This document shows, piece after piece, positions 55,572 to 64,000 of a stretch of 64,000 nucleotides of DNA. The DNA is from Corallococcus caeni. GTDB taxonomy: Bacteria; Myxococcota; Myxococcia; Myxococcales; Myxococcaceae. Numbering within the stretch: the first letter of the stretch is position 1; each line of letters begins with the position of its first letter. The notes beneath the pieces were generated by a model, which saw only the letters and a list, made by a program, of their open reading frames with translations, was not told where the DNA came from and did not search any database. The position numbers and the translations under genes are program-made. The stretch lies in assembly GCF_036245865.1 (NCBI RefSeq), contig NZ_BTTW01000002.1, forward strand, positions 992,001 to 1,056,000. Reading direction: 5' to 3'.

Positions 55572-56464
55572 AGGTCCTCGAGGATTTCGGAGCGCTCGGG
55601 ATACATCTGCTCGAACCGGGCGAGGGCCTTGGGGCCGCCATCGAGCGCCCGCATGTACTCGGACCAGGCCTCCGCGAAGTCCTCCGTGTAGACGCCGGAC
55701 TTCTCGAAGCTCTCCTCCGTGTAGTCGTTGAGGTGGTTGCCGTCCGAGGCCGCGGCTTCCGCCCAGCCATCGGGGATGGGCGGGGGCTCGCCCGAGAGCC
55801 TCTCGAAGATGCCGGACAGGATGCTGTCGTTCGCGTCCTCCACCTGCCGGCCGATGAGGTGGCCGATTTCGTGGTGGAAGATGTCGGCCGTCACGTTGGC
55901 CTGGCCGTCATAGAAGGTGATGGTGCCGTCGCCCGCGCGCGCGGCGGCCCCATCCGGATCCGGGTCCTTCTTGACGACGACGTGCTCGAGCGAGCCGCGA
56001 AGGTCCTCCGGCGTCTCGCTGTACGAATCGATGACCTGGGTGAGGACGTCCGCCGCGTCCGCGTCGCTGCCCTCCTCGATGGACACGGTGAACGTGTCGT
56101 CGCCGACGCGGACGACGTAGAGGTCGCTATTGCCGAAGGGCAGGGACACGGGCGTGATGGAGACCTGCTCCGTCTTCCCGTCGGTGTTGGTGAAGGGCAC
56201 CGTGTTGCCCGTCGCCAGGGCCTCTTCCACCGCGGCATGGCGGGGGTTGATGAGCTTCCCCAGGTCGCCGGGCAGCAGGGGCGGGAGCGGCGGGAGGAGG
56301 GGCTTCGTGAGCCGGGCCGGCTCGAAGCCGCTGGTGCCCTGGAACGCGCGCACCGCCGTGTTCTGGAGGCGGGGCGGGGCGGTCAGGGTGGCCGGAGTGG
56401 GGGCCTTGGGCGTCTGGAGCGCGGGGGCCGGCGAGAGGGGGCGGGACAGAAGCTTCGTGAGCAT
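55553..56464 (-). CDS. HEXXH metalloprotease-like protein (anthrax-lethal-factor-like gluzincin)
   Basis: A 303-residue protein. The first 70 residues are Pro/Leu/Ala/Thr-rich without a clear signal peptide. The second half is a zinc protease core with His198-Glu-Ile-Gly-His202 and a probable third ligand Glu265 in TEDFAEAWSEY. This matches the gluzincin layout seen in the lethal-factor/Pro-Pro-endopeptidase group (M34-like). Typical members are secreted toxins or surface proteases. The ATG at 56464 follows AAGGAG. It converges on the TPR-CHAT gene with overlapping 3' ends, so two proteases lie tail to tail. Family assignment is moderate; target unknown. Confidence 0.75.
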   Translation of the reverse strand: MLTKLLSRPLSPAPALQTPKAPTPATLTAPPRLQNTAVRAFQGTSGFEPARLTKPLLPPLPPLLPGDLGKLINPRHAAVEEALATGNTVPFTNTDGKTEQVSITPVSLPFGNSDLYVVRVGDDTFTVSIEEGSDADAADVLTQVIDSYSETPEDLRGSLEHVVVKKDPDPDGAAARAGDGTITFYDGQANVTADIFHHEIGHLIGRQVEDANDSILSGIFERLSGEPPPIPDGWAEAAASDGNHLNDYTEESFEKSGVYTEDFAEAWSEYMRALDGGPKALARFEQMYPERSEILEDLYPPPA

Positions 56465-56551
56465 GAGGGGCTCTCCTTGCCCCCTGTACGGAATGCGTCC
56501 GCACCCGGTTACACCCGGACTCACGTGGGCCCCGGTTCACCCACTGAGGAC

Positions 56552-57724
56552 TCAGGCGCTGCGCAGCGTGAGGAGCGTCACCTCGGGCGGGATGCCGATG
56601 CGGAAGGGGAGCCAGTGCCCCGTGCCGCCGGAGACGTAGAGGTGGCTGTCGCGGAAGCGATAGCGGCCCAGCATGTGCTTGAAGGCGAAGCCGAACAGCG
56701 GGACCCCGAGGAAGGCCACCTGTCCGCCGTGGGTGTGGCCCGCGAGCGTGAGGCGCGCGCCGCGCTCGGCGGCGTAGGGGAAGAAGTCCGGGTGGTGGGA
56801 GAGGCAGAGGACCACGTCGTCCGGGTGGCCCTCCTTGAACGCCGTCTCCGCGGAGTGCTGCCAGCGCTGGTCACGCACCGTGCGGCTGCGGCCGGACATG
56901 GGGAAGTCCACGCCCACCACGCGCAAGCGCTGGCCGCCATGCTCCAGCACGTGGGCTTCATCCACGAGCAGCCGGACCGGAGCGCCGCGCTGGGCCAGCT
57001 GCGCGTAGCCGCCCAGGACTTCGTCCAGCCCGCGCCAGTGCTCGTGGTTGCCCAGGATGGCGAGCATGCCGTGACGGGCCGTCGTGGAGGCGAGGGCGGC
57101 CATCGTCTCGTCGAGCTGGTTCACGTCGTCGATGAGGTCCCCGGTCATCACCTGGAGGTCCACGCCCGCGGTGTTCATCACCTCCACGGCGCCGCGCAGG
57201 TACTCGGGGGAGATGAAGGGGCCCACGTGGACGTCGGTGATCTGCCCGATGCGGAAGCCGTCGAGCGCGGAGGGGAGGCCGCGCAGCTTCACCTCCACCT
57301 CGCGAACGGTGAAGCCCAGGCTGCCGCCCACGACGCCCACGGCGCTGGCGCCCATGGCGAAGACGGGCATGGCCTGACCGGCCTTCACCAGGAGGTTGCG
57401 GCGCTCCAGGTCCACGCCGGGGGGCGCGGCCCGCTGGCGGCGCTCGGCGCGCAGCTTGAGGACGAGGAACGGCAGGCCCATGAGCATCACCAGCAGCGCG
57501 GTGATGCTCCACACGACGGCGAACAGCTTCACCGGCACGAGGAACGGAGGCGTGTGGTGGAGCCCGTAGCCGGTGACGGCGGGCACGGTCCAGGCCGCGA
57601 ACGCGAAGCCCATGAGCCCCAGCAACACGCCATGGCGCCAGCCGCGAGTGACCGCGGGCCACAGCCTGCGCAGCACGAGGTACGCGCCCAGGTAGACGAA
57701 CAGCAGGACCAGCAGCCTTCCCAT
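56552..57724 (-). CDS. Membrane metallophosphoesterase (YkuE/YaeI-like)
   Basis: A 390-residue calcineurin-like phosphoesterase with about four N-terminal membrane helices (residues 3-110). The catalytic domain follows, with the motif series TDVHVG, GDLIDD, GNHEH, SHHPDFF and GHTHGG supplying the two-metal site. The layout matches YkuE/YaeI-type enzymes, some of which hydrolyse UDP-diacylglucosamine or other lipid-linked phosphates. The substrate here is not known. The ATG at 57724 starts the first membrane helix; the frame is open upstream to 58153, but only into intergenic and repeat sequence. It is the first of two minus-strand genes with the HEXXH protease. Confidence 0.92.
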   Translation of the reverse strand: MGRLLVLLFVYLGAYLVLRRLWPAVTRGWRHGVLLGLMGFAFAAWTVPAVTGYGLHHTPPFLVPVKLFAVVWSITALLVMLMGLPFLVLKLRAERRQRAAPPGVDLERRNLLVKAGQAMPVFAMGASAVGVVGGSLGFTVREVEVKLRGLPSALDGFRIGQITDVHVGPFISPEYLRGAVEVMNTAGVDLQVMTGDLIDDVNQLDETMAALASTTARHGMLAILGNHEHWRGLDEVLGGYAQLAQRGAPVRLLVDEAHVLEHGGQRLRVVGVDFPMSGRSRTVRDQRWQHSAETAFKEGHPDDVVLCLSHHPDFFPYAAERGARLTLAGHTHGGQVAFLGVPLFGFAFKHMLGRYRFRDSHLYVSGGTGHWLPFRIGIPPEVTLLTLRSA

Positions 57725-58001
57725 GGTGTGCGCGCTCTCGGTGTCGTGAGGAGGCCCGAGGATAACGGACCCCCTGACGCCGCGCTGTCCTCCGTCACCG
57801 GGCTGCTCGCCTGGGCTCCACGGGCCTGAACGTGTAAATCGCGCGGATGAACCGCCCGAAATCAGGGATTTGGCGGCGCCTGCGACGTTCAAGTCGCTCG
57901 CACCACGGGCCCGGCGGCGTGTCACCCACGTTGCCAAGGCTAGCTGGGCCAGCCCTCGCAGACTTGCGGAGAGCGTCAGCGCAACCGCACTTGGCTCGCC
58001 G
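57725..58001. other. Intergenic region, 277 bp
   Basis: Lies between the repeat-lipoprotein stop and the metallophosphoesterase start, both on the minus strand, so it should contain the end of one unit and the promoter of the next. I see no strong terminator hairpin, repeat or coding frame with a ribosome binding site here. Confidence 0.5.
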
Positions 58002-59057
58002 CTATCGCATACTCCAATTGATGTGCCAGCCGTAAGCGTTGGCTTGACCAGGAGTGATGCCTGGGAGGTAGACGTAGATGCGGAATCCCGTGGGCGTTGG
58101 CGCGTAAATAGATGTGGCACTGGAGCTGATCCAGTGGGTGCTGAGTCCTCCAATGGAAGTGAAGTACAGAGGTGTCTCGCTGAAAGCGCAGCTCGCCGTG
58201 TTCACATCCACGTAGATGCCCTCGTGGGTATACTGCTGCCAGGCCGTCGCGTTTTGCTGTGTCTGGCCGGTGCAGAGCGTCGGCTGGCGTAGATTGTTAG
58301 GTGTGGCCTGCCAGTTGATGTGCCAGCCGTAAGCGTTGGCTTGACCAGGAGTGATGCCTGGGAGGTAGACGTAGATGCGGAATCCCGTGGGCGTTGGCGT
58401 GTAAATGGACGTGGCACCGGAGCTGACCCAGTGGGTGCTGAGTCCTCCAATGGAAGTGAAGTACAGAGGCGTCTCGCTGAAAGCGCAGCTCGCCGTGTTC
58501 ACATCCACGTAGATGCCCTCGTGGGTATACTGCTGCCAGGCCGTCGCGTTTTGCTGCGTCTGGCCGGTGCAGAGCGTCGGCTGACGTAGATTGTTGGGTG
58601 TGGCCTGCCAGTTGATGTGCCAGCCGTAAGCGTTGGCTTGGCCAGGAGTGATGCCTGGGAGGTGGACGTAGATGCGGAATCCCGTGGGCGTTGGCGTGTA
58701 AATGGACGTGGCGCCGGAGCTGACCCAGTGGGTGCTGAGTCCTCCAATGGAAGTGAAGTACAGCGGCGTCTCGCTGAAACCGCAGCTCGCCGTGTTCACA
58801 TCCACGTAGATGCCCTCGTGGGTATACTGCTGCCAGGCCGTCGCGTTTTGCTGCGTCTGGCCCCGGCACACGCCATTCTGGGCCTGGGTATTCAATGCCT
58901 TTGATTCGGCGATGTCGCCTGCTTTTAAAGGCTGCAGCTGTGTTAAGACGGTCTGGGCGCTGCCCTCCTGCACTTCTGGGGTGCTGCCACAGCCTGCCAG
59001 GGCCAGCACTAGGCCCAGGGCCAGCAGTGCCAGACCGCTTCTCTTCTCACTTCTCAT
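58002..59057 (-). CDS. Lipoprotein with three near-identical 99-residue repeats
   Basis: A 351-residue protein with a lipoprotein signal ending in LALAGC (Cys near residue 23). A 40-residue linker is followed by three tandem copies of a 99-residue domain, the last cut short at its end. Each copy has two cysteines, the motifs GIYVDVNTASC, TPLYFTSIGG, TPTPTGFRIYV and GWHINW, and many aromatic residues. It looks like a beta-rich, disulfide-stabilised, surface-exposed binding domain. I do not recognise the domain name. The repeats are almost identical at DNA level, indicating recent duplication or gene conversion. It is divergent from the toxin/immunity pair. Confidence 0.88.
   Translation of the reverse strand: MRSEKRSGLALLALGLVLALAGCGSTPEVQEGSAQTVLTQLQPLKAGDIAESKALNTQAQNGVCRGQTQQNATAWQQYTHEGIYVDVNTASCGFSETPLYFTSIGGLSTHWVSSGATSIYTPTPTGFRIYVHLPGITPGQANAYGWHINWQATPNNLRQPTLCTGQTQQNATAWQQYTHEGIYVDVNTASCAFSETPLYFTSIGGLSTHWVSSGATSIYTPTPTGFRIYVYLPGITPGQANAYGWHINWQATPNNLRQPTLCTGQTQQNATAWQQYTHEGIYVDVNTASCAFSETPLYFTSIGGLSTHWISSSATSIYAPTPTGFRIYVYLPGITPGQANAYGWHINWSMR
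58021..58860 (-). repeat. Three-copy 297-bp tandem repeat
   Basis: Equivalent points recur at 58021, 58318 and 58615, an exact 297-bp period (99 codons). By eye, the first two copies differ at about ten positions and the second and third at about half that. The third copy is incomplete at its left-hand coding end, near 58860. Near-identity in a coding region implies recent expansion. Confidence 0.92.
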
Positions 59058-59445
59058 GGACGACTCCAGCGCGTGGGACGGGGCCTTCCGCCAGCGAGTA
59101 GGCCTGTCCGGCCGCGCATCCCGGGAGCTCCCGGCGGAGAGAGCGCGGGACTTTATGGGTAGTCTCGCCTTCCGCGCTCCTGAGTCACCCCCGCGCCGGG
59201 GAAGTCGCTAGAGACTCCCCAGTCGCGCCGCTCTTTTGGCTATCCGAAGGGGTGGAGTCGCAGTCCCTTCATGCATCTTCCCCGCGTGGACCGGGCGCCC
59301 AGCCCGCGACTGCCGGAAGCACTGCCTCTGCCCTCCGTGACTGCCACAGGCCAGGCCCAGCCCCTCTCTTCCCCTGCTCCCTTCATCCAAACATCGGCGG
59401 AAGGATTGGCCGGTTGAATGGGATAACAGGAAAATCGGAGGCTGA
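59058..59445. other. Divergent intergenic region, 388 bp
   Basis: Separates the repeat lipoprotein (minus) from the SitA-like toxin (plus), so promoters for both should be here. The last 60 bases before the toxin are less GC-rich and include GGATAAC and the ribosome binding site GGAGG, five bases before the ATG. Another AT-richer spot on the minus strand contains CATAAA near 59150. I see no convincing -35/-10 pair, no coding frame and no repeat. Confidence 0.5.
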
Positions 59446-60138
59446 ATGCGCGAGGGGTTGCTGTGGCTGGTGGTGTTGATGGGGTGCGCGTCCGCACCCG
59501 TGCACTCACCGGCGAAGGACTGGGAGCAGGCGGAGGCGTCGCGGGAGTGCGAGGACCGTGATGAGGACCAGTGCCTCACGCACGTCTGCGAGGACGACGT
59601 CTGCGCGCTGTTCCGGTGCGAGGACCTGGCCCCGAACCGCATCGTGCGGACGCGAGGGGCCATGCCGGTGGCGCCCATCTTCGTGGCGCCCGGCAGTGGG
59701 CCGCAGCGGACGTGGGGAAGCGCGCAGGGACTTCCGGGCGACGCGGTGCCCGTCATGGTGTTCCGCTGGCACCGGCGCGAGAAGCTGCCCAGCGAGGTGC
59801 GCCGGGAGAAGGCGCTACAGGAGTGGGCGAAGCGACCGAAGGAGCGGCACCACATCTTCCCGCAGGCGTTCAAGAAGCATTTTCAGGACAAGGGCATCGA
59901 TATCCACCAGTACGTCCTGGCCATCGATGCGGAGGTGCACGCACGCATCCATCGTGGTGCGTGGGGCGGACCTTGGAATCGAGATTGGGATACCTTCATC
60001 GGGCTGCAGGGGGCCGAGGCCGACATTCCGGATCACTTCGAGCACGCCGCATGGATGATTCGAAAGTATGAGCTCTTGGGTCTGCCGATGACGTATTGGC
60101 AGCAAGTGGACCTGACGCCCGTGCCCTTCGAGGACTGA
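59446..60138 (+). CDS. SitA6-like polymorphic toxin lipoprotein
   Basis: A 230-residue lipoprotein with a lipobox ending in VVLMGC (Cys14). A Cys/Asp/Glu-rich segment (residues 30-60) and linker follow. The C-terminal toxin-like domain has ERHHIFPQ (133-140), His145, IDIHQY (His154), AEVHARIH (His165, His169) and GGPWNRDWDTF, a His-rich layout like HNH/AHH-type nucleases. It matches the myxobacterial family called SitA6, toxins delivered to kin by TraA/B outer-membrane exchange. Nuclease activity is inference. The ATG at 59446 follows GGAGG. Its immunity partner starts three bases after its stop. No SitB-like helper gene is adjacent. Confidence 0.83.
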   Translation: MREGLLWLVVLMGCASAPVHSPAKDWEQAEASRECEDRDEDQCLTHVCEDDVCALFRCEDLAPNRIVRTRGAMPVAPIFVAPGSGPQRTWGSAQGLPGDAVPVMVFRWHRREKLPSEVRREKALQEWAKRPKERHHIFPQAFKKHFQDKGIDIHQYVLAIDAEVHARIHRGAWGGPWNRDWDTFIGLQGAEADIPDHFEHAAWMIRKYELLGLPMTYWQQVDLTPVPFED

Positions 60139-60141
60139 TCA

Positions 60142-60858
60142 ATGCGCTACTTCGAGGTTCGTGGCCCGCCTGACGGCGTAGAACCGCAATGGAGTGGTGA
60201 TTACCGCGCCGAGCATCGATGGCACCTGTCCGGCGTTGACTGTCCCAGGTTCGGCCCCTGGGCGTGGATGGATGCCTTCCCATCCGTGGACCTTTCCGCG
60301 GTGGCGGAGCCGGTGCTGGCCGAGCCCAAGGGACCCATGTCCGTCGCGGAATACAACCGGCTGGTGGCCCTCATTCGCCCCTTTGTTCCTCCCGAGCTTC
60401 CTGTGAGAGCAGGGGGCTCGTTCGGGCCCATGATCGGAACGGTGCGAGGCAGGTTTGGCCCGATCACCTGTTGGCCCTCATGGCGGGTGCTCCTCCGCGA
60501 GGACGCGGTGGAACTGCTCAAGGCCGAGGGACTGAAAGGTGTCATCGCGGTCCGGATGGAGCTCAGGTCCCGCCGGAGCACCATGCCCGCGCTCTACGAA
60601 TTGGAGGCCCGGCCTCTGGCCCGCCTGCATCCGGACTGCATCGGCGAATGGAAGACGCCTGCGTGCGACCTCTGCGGCAAGCCGGAGTCGTTCTCCCTGC
60701 CGCCGAAGCGCTGGCTGCTGCGCTCCTCCATCCCGGAAGGGCTCGACGTCTTCGGCATTGATGGGGCCAACCCGCGCGTCGTCAGCGAACGCTTCGTGGA
60801 AACCGTGCAGCGCCTGGGCCCCAGCGATGTGCACTACCAGGAGATCGACGCGCGGTAG
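60142..60858 (+). CDS. SitI6-like double-CXXCG-family immunity protein
   Basis: A 238-residue cytoplasmic protein of the myxobacterial double-CXXCG family, whose members serve as immunity proteins to SitA6-type toxins. The N-terminal layout (RYFEV, then HRWHLSGVDCP, FPSVDLS) and the C-terminal motif CDLCG (Cys175, Cys178) fit. The first motif, however, is CPRFG (34-38), where Phe37 replaces the second cysteine, so only one CXXCG is intact. The SIPEGLDVFGIDGA and FVETVQ segments near the end are also family-like. It should neutralise the preceding toxin, its translationally adjacent partner (three-base gap). Confidence 0.83.
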   Translation: MRYFEVRGPPDGVEPQWSGDYRAEHRWHLSGVDCPRFGPWAWMDAFPSVDLSAVAEPVLAEPKGPMSVAEYNRLVALIRPFVPPELPVRAGGSFGPMIGTVRGRFGPITCWPSWRVLLREDAVELLKAEGLKGVIAVRMELRSRRSTMPALYELEARPLARLHPDCIGEWKTPACDLCGKPESFSLPPKRWLLRSSIPEGLDVFGIDGANPRVVSERFVETVQRLGPSDVHYQEIDAR

Positions 60859-60864
60859 TTCGCG

Positions 60865-61401
60865 TCACATCCCCCCGCCCGGGCTCGCGAGCCGCAGGTG
60901 CGAGTGCAGCGTCTCCGCTCGCAGGTACAGGAACTGCGCATCCCCGAAGGCCAGCGCGTCCCCGTCCGTGAGCAGCCGCACCTCGCCCTCGCCCAGCTCC
61001 GCGGCGTTCAGCCAGGTGCCGTTCATGGACCCCAGGTCCTTCACGGAGCACGTCCCCTGCGCCGCGTGCCAGCGCAGCACCGCGTGCTGCTTCGACACCG
61101 ACGGGTCGTGCACCATCAGCGTGCACCCCTCCAGCCGCCCCACCTTCATCTCCTGCCCGTCCTGCTCCGGCCCCAGGAAGTGGACCTCCAGCGAGTCGAA
61201 CGCCTGGAGCATCACCAGCAGCCGGTCCACCAGGCGCGAGCGGTGCGCCATCCCCACCGTGCGCGCCTCCGCCAGCCGCAACGCCACCTGCTGGAACACC
61301 GGCTCTGGCGGCTGCTGGATGAGCACCACCGGCCCGGAGGCTTGCAGGAACGCCTGCACGGGCGCGTAGGCGAACGGGCGGAGCTGTTGGACGGAAGGCA
61401 T
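60865..61401 (-). CDS. FHA-domain protein
   Basis: A 178-residue protein with an N-terminal helical region (about residues 1-75) of unknown role and a C-terminal forkhead-associated domain (about 78-165). The phosphothreonine-binding set is present: GR in KVGRLEGCTL, Ser-Lys-Gln-His in PSVSKQHAVLRW, and SMNGTWLN, followed by the DGDALAFG strand. FHA domains read Thr phosphorylation by Ser/Thr kinases such as the two in this window, but no direct link is shown. Start ATG 61401; an adjacent GTG at 61404 is possible. It converges on the immunity gene with six bases between stops. Confidence 0.9.
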   Translation of the reverse strand: MPSVQQLRPFAYAPVQAFLQASGPVVLIQQPPEPVFQQVALRLAEARTVGMAHRSRLVDRLLVMLQAFDSLEVHFLGPEQDGQEMKVGRLEGCTLMVHDPSVSKQHAVLRWHAAQGTCSVKDLGSMNGTWLNAAELGEGEVRLLTDGDALAFGDAQFLYLRAETLHSHLRLASPGGGM

Positions 61402-61485
61402 CACGCCCCCACGTTACCCCCAGCCCCGCCCCGGCGCGAGCCGCCGGCCCCCAGTGTCAGGTGCCCGGCGGTCCTTCCACCCACT

Positions 61486-63120
<1,635 letters not shown>

Positions 63121-63172
63121 CGACACCATCCCTTCGGGAGAGGGGGAAGGGCCGGATGCTACCGGATGCGCG

Positions 63173-63212
63173 GCGCCATGCCCGCCACTCCCCGTGGGAG
63201 CAGGCATGGCGC
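63173..63212 (-). terminator. Strong hairpin after pfkA
   Basis: GCGCCATGCC (63173-63182) and GGCATGGCGC (63203-63212) form a perfect 10-bp stem, and CTCCC/GGGAG pair again inside. It begins 12 bases after the pfkA stop on the minus strand and precedes the acyl-CoA ligase start. No U-tract follows. Position and stem strength suggest termination. Confidence 0.6.
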
Positions 63213-63224
63213 AACACGTCAATG

Positions 63225-64000
63225 TCAGCCGAAGAAAACCTGCGCGACCTCGAAGAACTCCTTGGGCACGCGCTTGAGCTCCCGGGTGGCCTCCGCCAGG
63301 TTCTCACTGACGATGTCGTTGCCGCGCAGGGCGGCCATCCTGCCGAACTCGCCGCGGGCCACCATGTCGCACGCATGCACGCCGAACCGGGTGGCGAGCA
63401 CCCGGTCGTGCGCCGTGGGGGCGCCGCCGCGCTGGATGTGGCCCAGCACGGAGACGCGCGTCTCGAAGCCGGTGCGCCGCTCAATCTCCGCGGCGACGAT
63501 GTTGCCCACGCCGCCCAGGCGCGGCCGGCCCGCTTCGTCCAGGGCGCCCGTGGTGACCAGTTGCTCGTTCTGCTCCGCGGACAGCTTGATGCGCGTGCCC
63601 TCCGCCACCACGACGATGGAGAAGGTGCGCCCGCCCGCGTTGCGGCGCACCAGGTGCTGCGCGACGGCCTCCAGGTCCGCGGGGATCTCCGGGACGAGGA
63701 TGACGTCCGCGCCGCCGGCGATGCCCGCGTAGGTGGCAATCCAGCCGACGTGCCGGCCCATCACCTCGCAGACGATGACGCGCTTGTGGGACTCCGCGGT
63801 GGAGTGCAGCCGGTCCACCGCCTCCGTGGCGATGGAGACCGCGGTGTCGAAGCCGAAGGTGAAGTCGGTGCCGTTGAGGTCGTTGTCGATGGTCTTCGGC
63901 ACGCCGACGATGCGCAGGCCCTCCTGCGACATGCGCGTGGCGGCGGACAGCGTGCCCTCGCCGCCGATGGCGATGACGGCGTGGATGCCGTTGCGCTCGA
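63225..64000 (-). CDS. pfkA: 6-phosphofructokinase (5' end beyond the window)
   Basis: Phosphorylates fructose-6-phosphate in glycolysis. The last 257 residues are visible. Motifs are IGGEGTLSAATR (nucleotide loop), PKTIDNDLNGTDFTFGFDTA (catalytic Asp in TIDND), CEVMGRHVGWIA, and LGHIQRGGAPTAHDR. At the two sites that track phosphoryl donor, the protein has Gly in GGEG (ATP type) and Lys in PKTIDND (common in PPi types), a combination known from actinobacterial group III enzymes that use ATP. So ATP is the likely donor. The N-terminus lies beyond the right edge. Confidence 0.93.
   Translation of the reverse strand, partial: ERNGIHAVIAIGGEGTLSAATRMSQEGLRIVGVPKTIDNDLNGTDFTFGFDTAVSIATEAVDRLHSTAESHKRVIVCEVMGRHVGWIATYAGIAGGADVILVPEIPADLEAVAQHLVRRNAGGRTFSIVVVAEGTRIKLSAEQNEQLVTTGALDEAGRPRLGGVGNIVAAEIERRTGFETRVSVLGHIQRGGAPTAHDRVLATRFGVHACDMVARGEFGRMAALRGNDIVSENLAEATRELKRVPKEFFEVAQVFFG

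Noticed and set aside
58021-58860. The tandem repeat as a CRISPR array
   Set aside because: The 297-bp units are contiguous, coding and without spacers. They are protein domain repeats.

Overview
The window looks like chromosomal DNA of a predatory myxobacterium of the family Myxococcaceae (Myxococcus, Corallococcus or a close relative). The evidence is very high GC with strong G/C at third codon positions, many lipoproteins, eukaryote-like Ser/Thr kinases, giant TPR proteins, and a toxin/immunity pair resembling the SitA6 and double-CXXCG families known from this group. The genus cannot be settled from the sequence alone. No rRNA, tRNA, CRISPR array, insertion sequence or integrase was found. 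It reads as native chromosome with some lineage-specific loci rather than an island.

Layout. 1-8.7 kb: the end of an unidentified gene, two small hypothetical genes, the glyoxylate-shunt operon aceB-aceA (minus), a zinc-ribbon/PspC membrane protein, a two-gene chemosensory unit (secreted sensor plus methyl-accepting protein), a Uma2-fold nuclease-like gene and a MOSC protein. 8.8-11.5 kb: fumC, clpP and a lipoprotein. 11.5-16.8 kb: a minus-strand operon of an acyl-CoA oxidase-like enzyme with an extra N-terminal helical domain, a SnoaL-like lipoprotein, a membrane-anchored metallo-hydrolase and a DUF3293 protein. 16.9-20 kb: a phospholipase D-family enzyme, endonuclease III, a small secreted protein and a GNAT acetyltransferase. 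20.2-25.9 kb: a 1908-residue membrane protein with an N-terminal zinc ribbon. 25.9-30.7 kb: an NlpC/P60-like lipoprotein, a small lipoprotein, a subclass B1 metallo-beta-lactamase with all zinc ligands, and a kinase fused to a degenerate class III cyclase domain.

30.8-41 kb: a 3179-residue TPR protein and a lipoprotein. 41-47.5 kb: queC joined to a VanX-like dipeptidase, a second kinase, an exported DUF1800/DUF1501 pair and an alpha/beta hydrolase. 47.7-52.2 kb: a tightly packed methionine-salvage operon mtnB-mtnD-mtnC-mtnP-mtnA followed by a FucA/Ald2-type class II aldolase. It could route methylthioribulose-1-phosphate either to methionine or to DHAP plus a methylthio-aldehyde. 52.3-57.7 kb: a TPR-CHAT protease lipoprotein converging on an HEXXH protease with overlapping 3' ends, then a membrane metallophosphoesterase. 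58-60.9 kb: a lipoprotein of three near-identical 99-residue repeats, divergent from a SitA6-like toxin lipoprotein and its immunity partner. 60.9-64 kb: an FHA protein, an acyl-CoA ligase and the 3' part of a group III-like phosphofructokinase.

The best candidates for new biology are the branched MTA-salvage operon, the kinase with a cyclase domain lacking two catalytic residues, the CHAT/gluzincin pair, the giant zinc-ribbon membrane protein, and the divergent repeat-lipoprotein/SitA-SitI locus whose immunity protein has lost one CXXCG motif.
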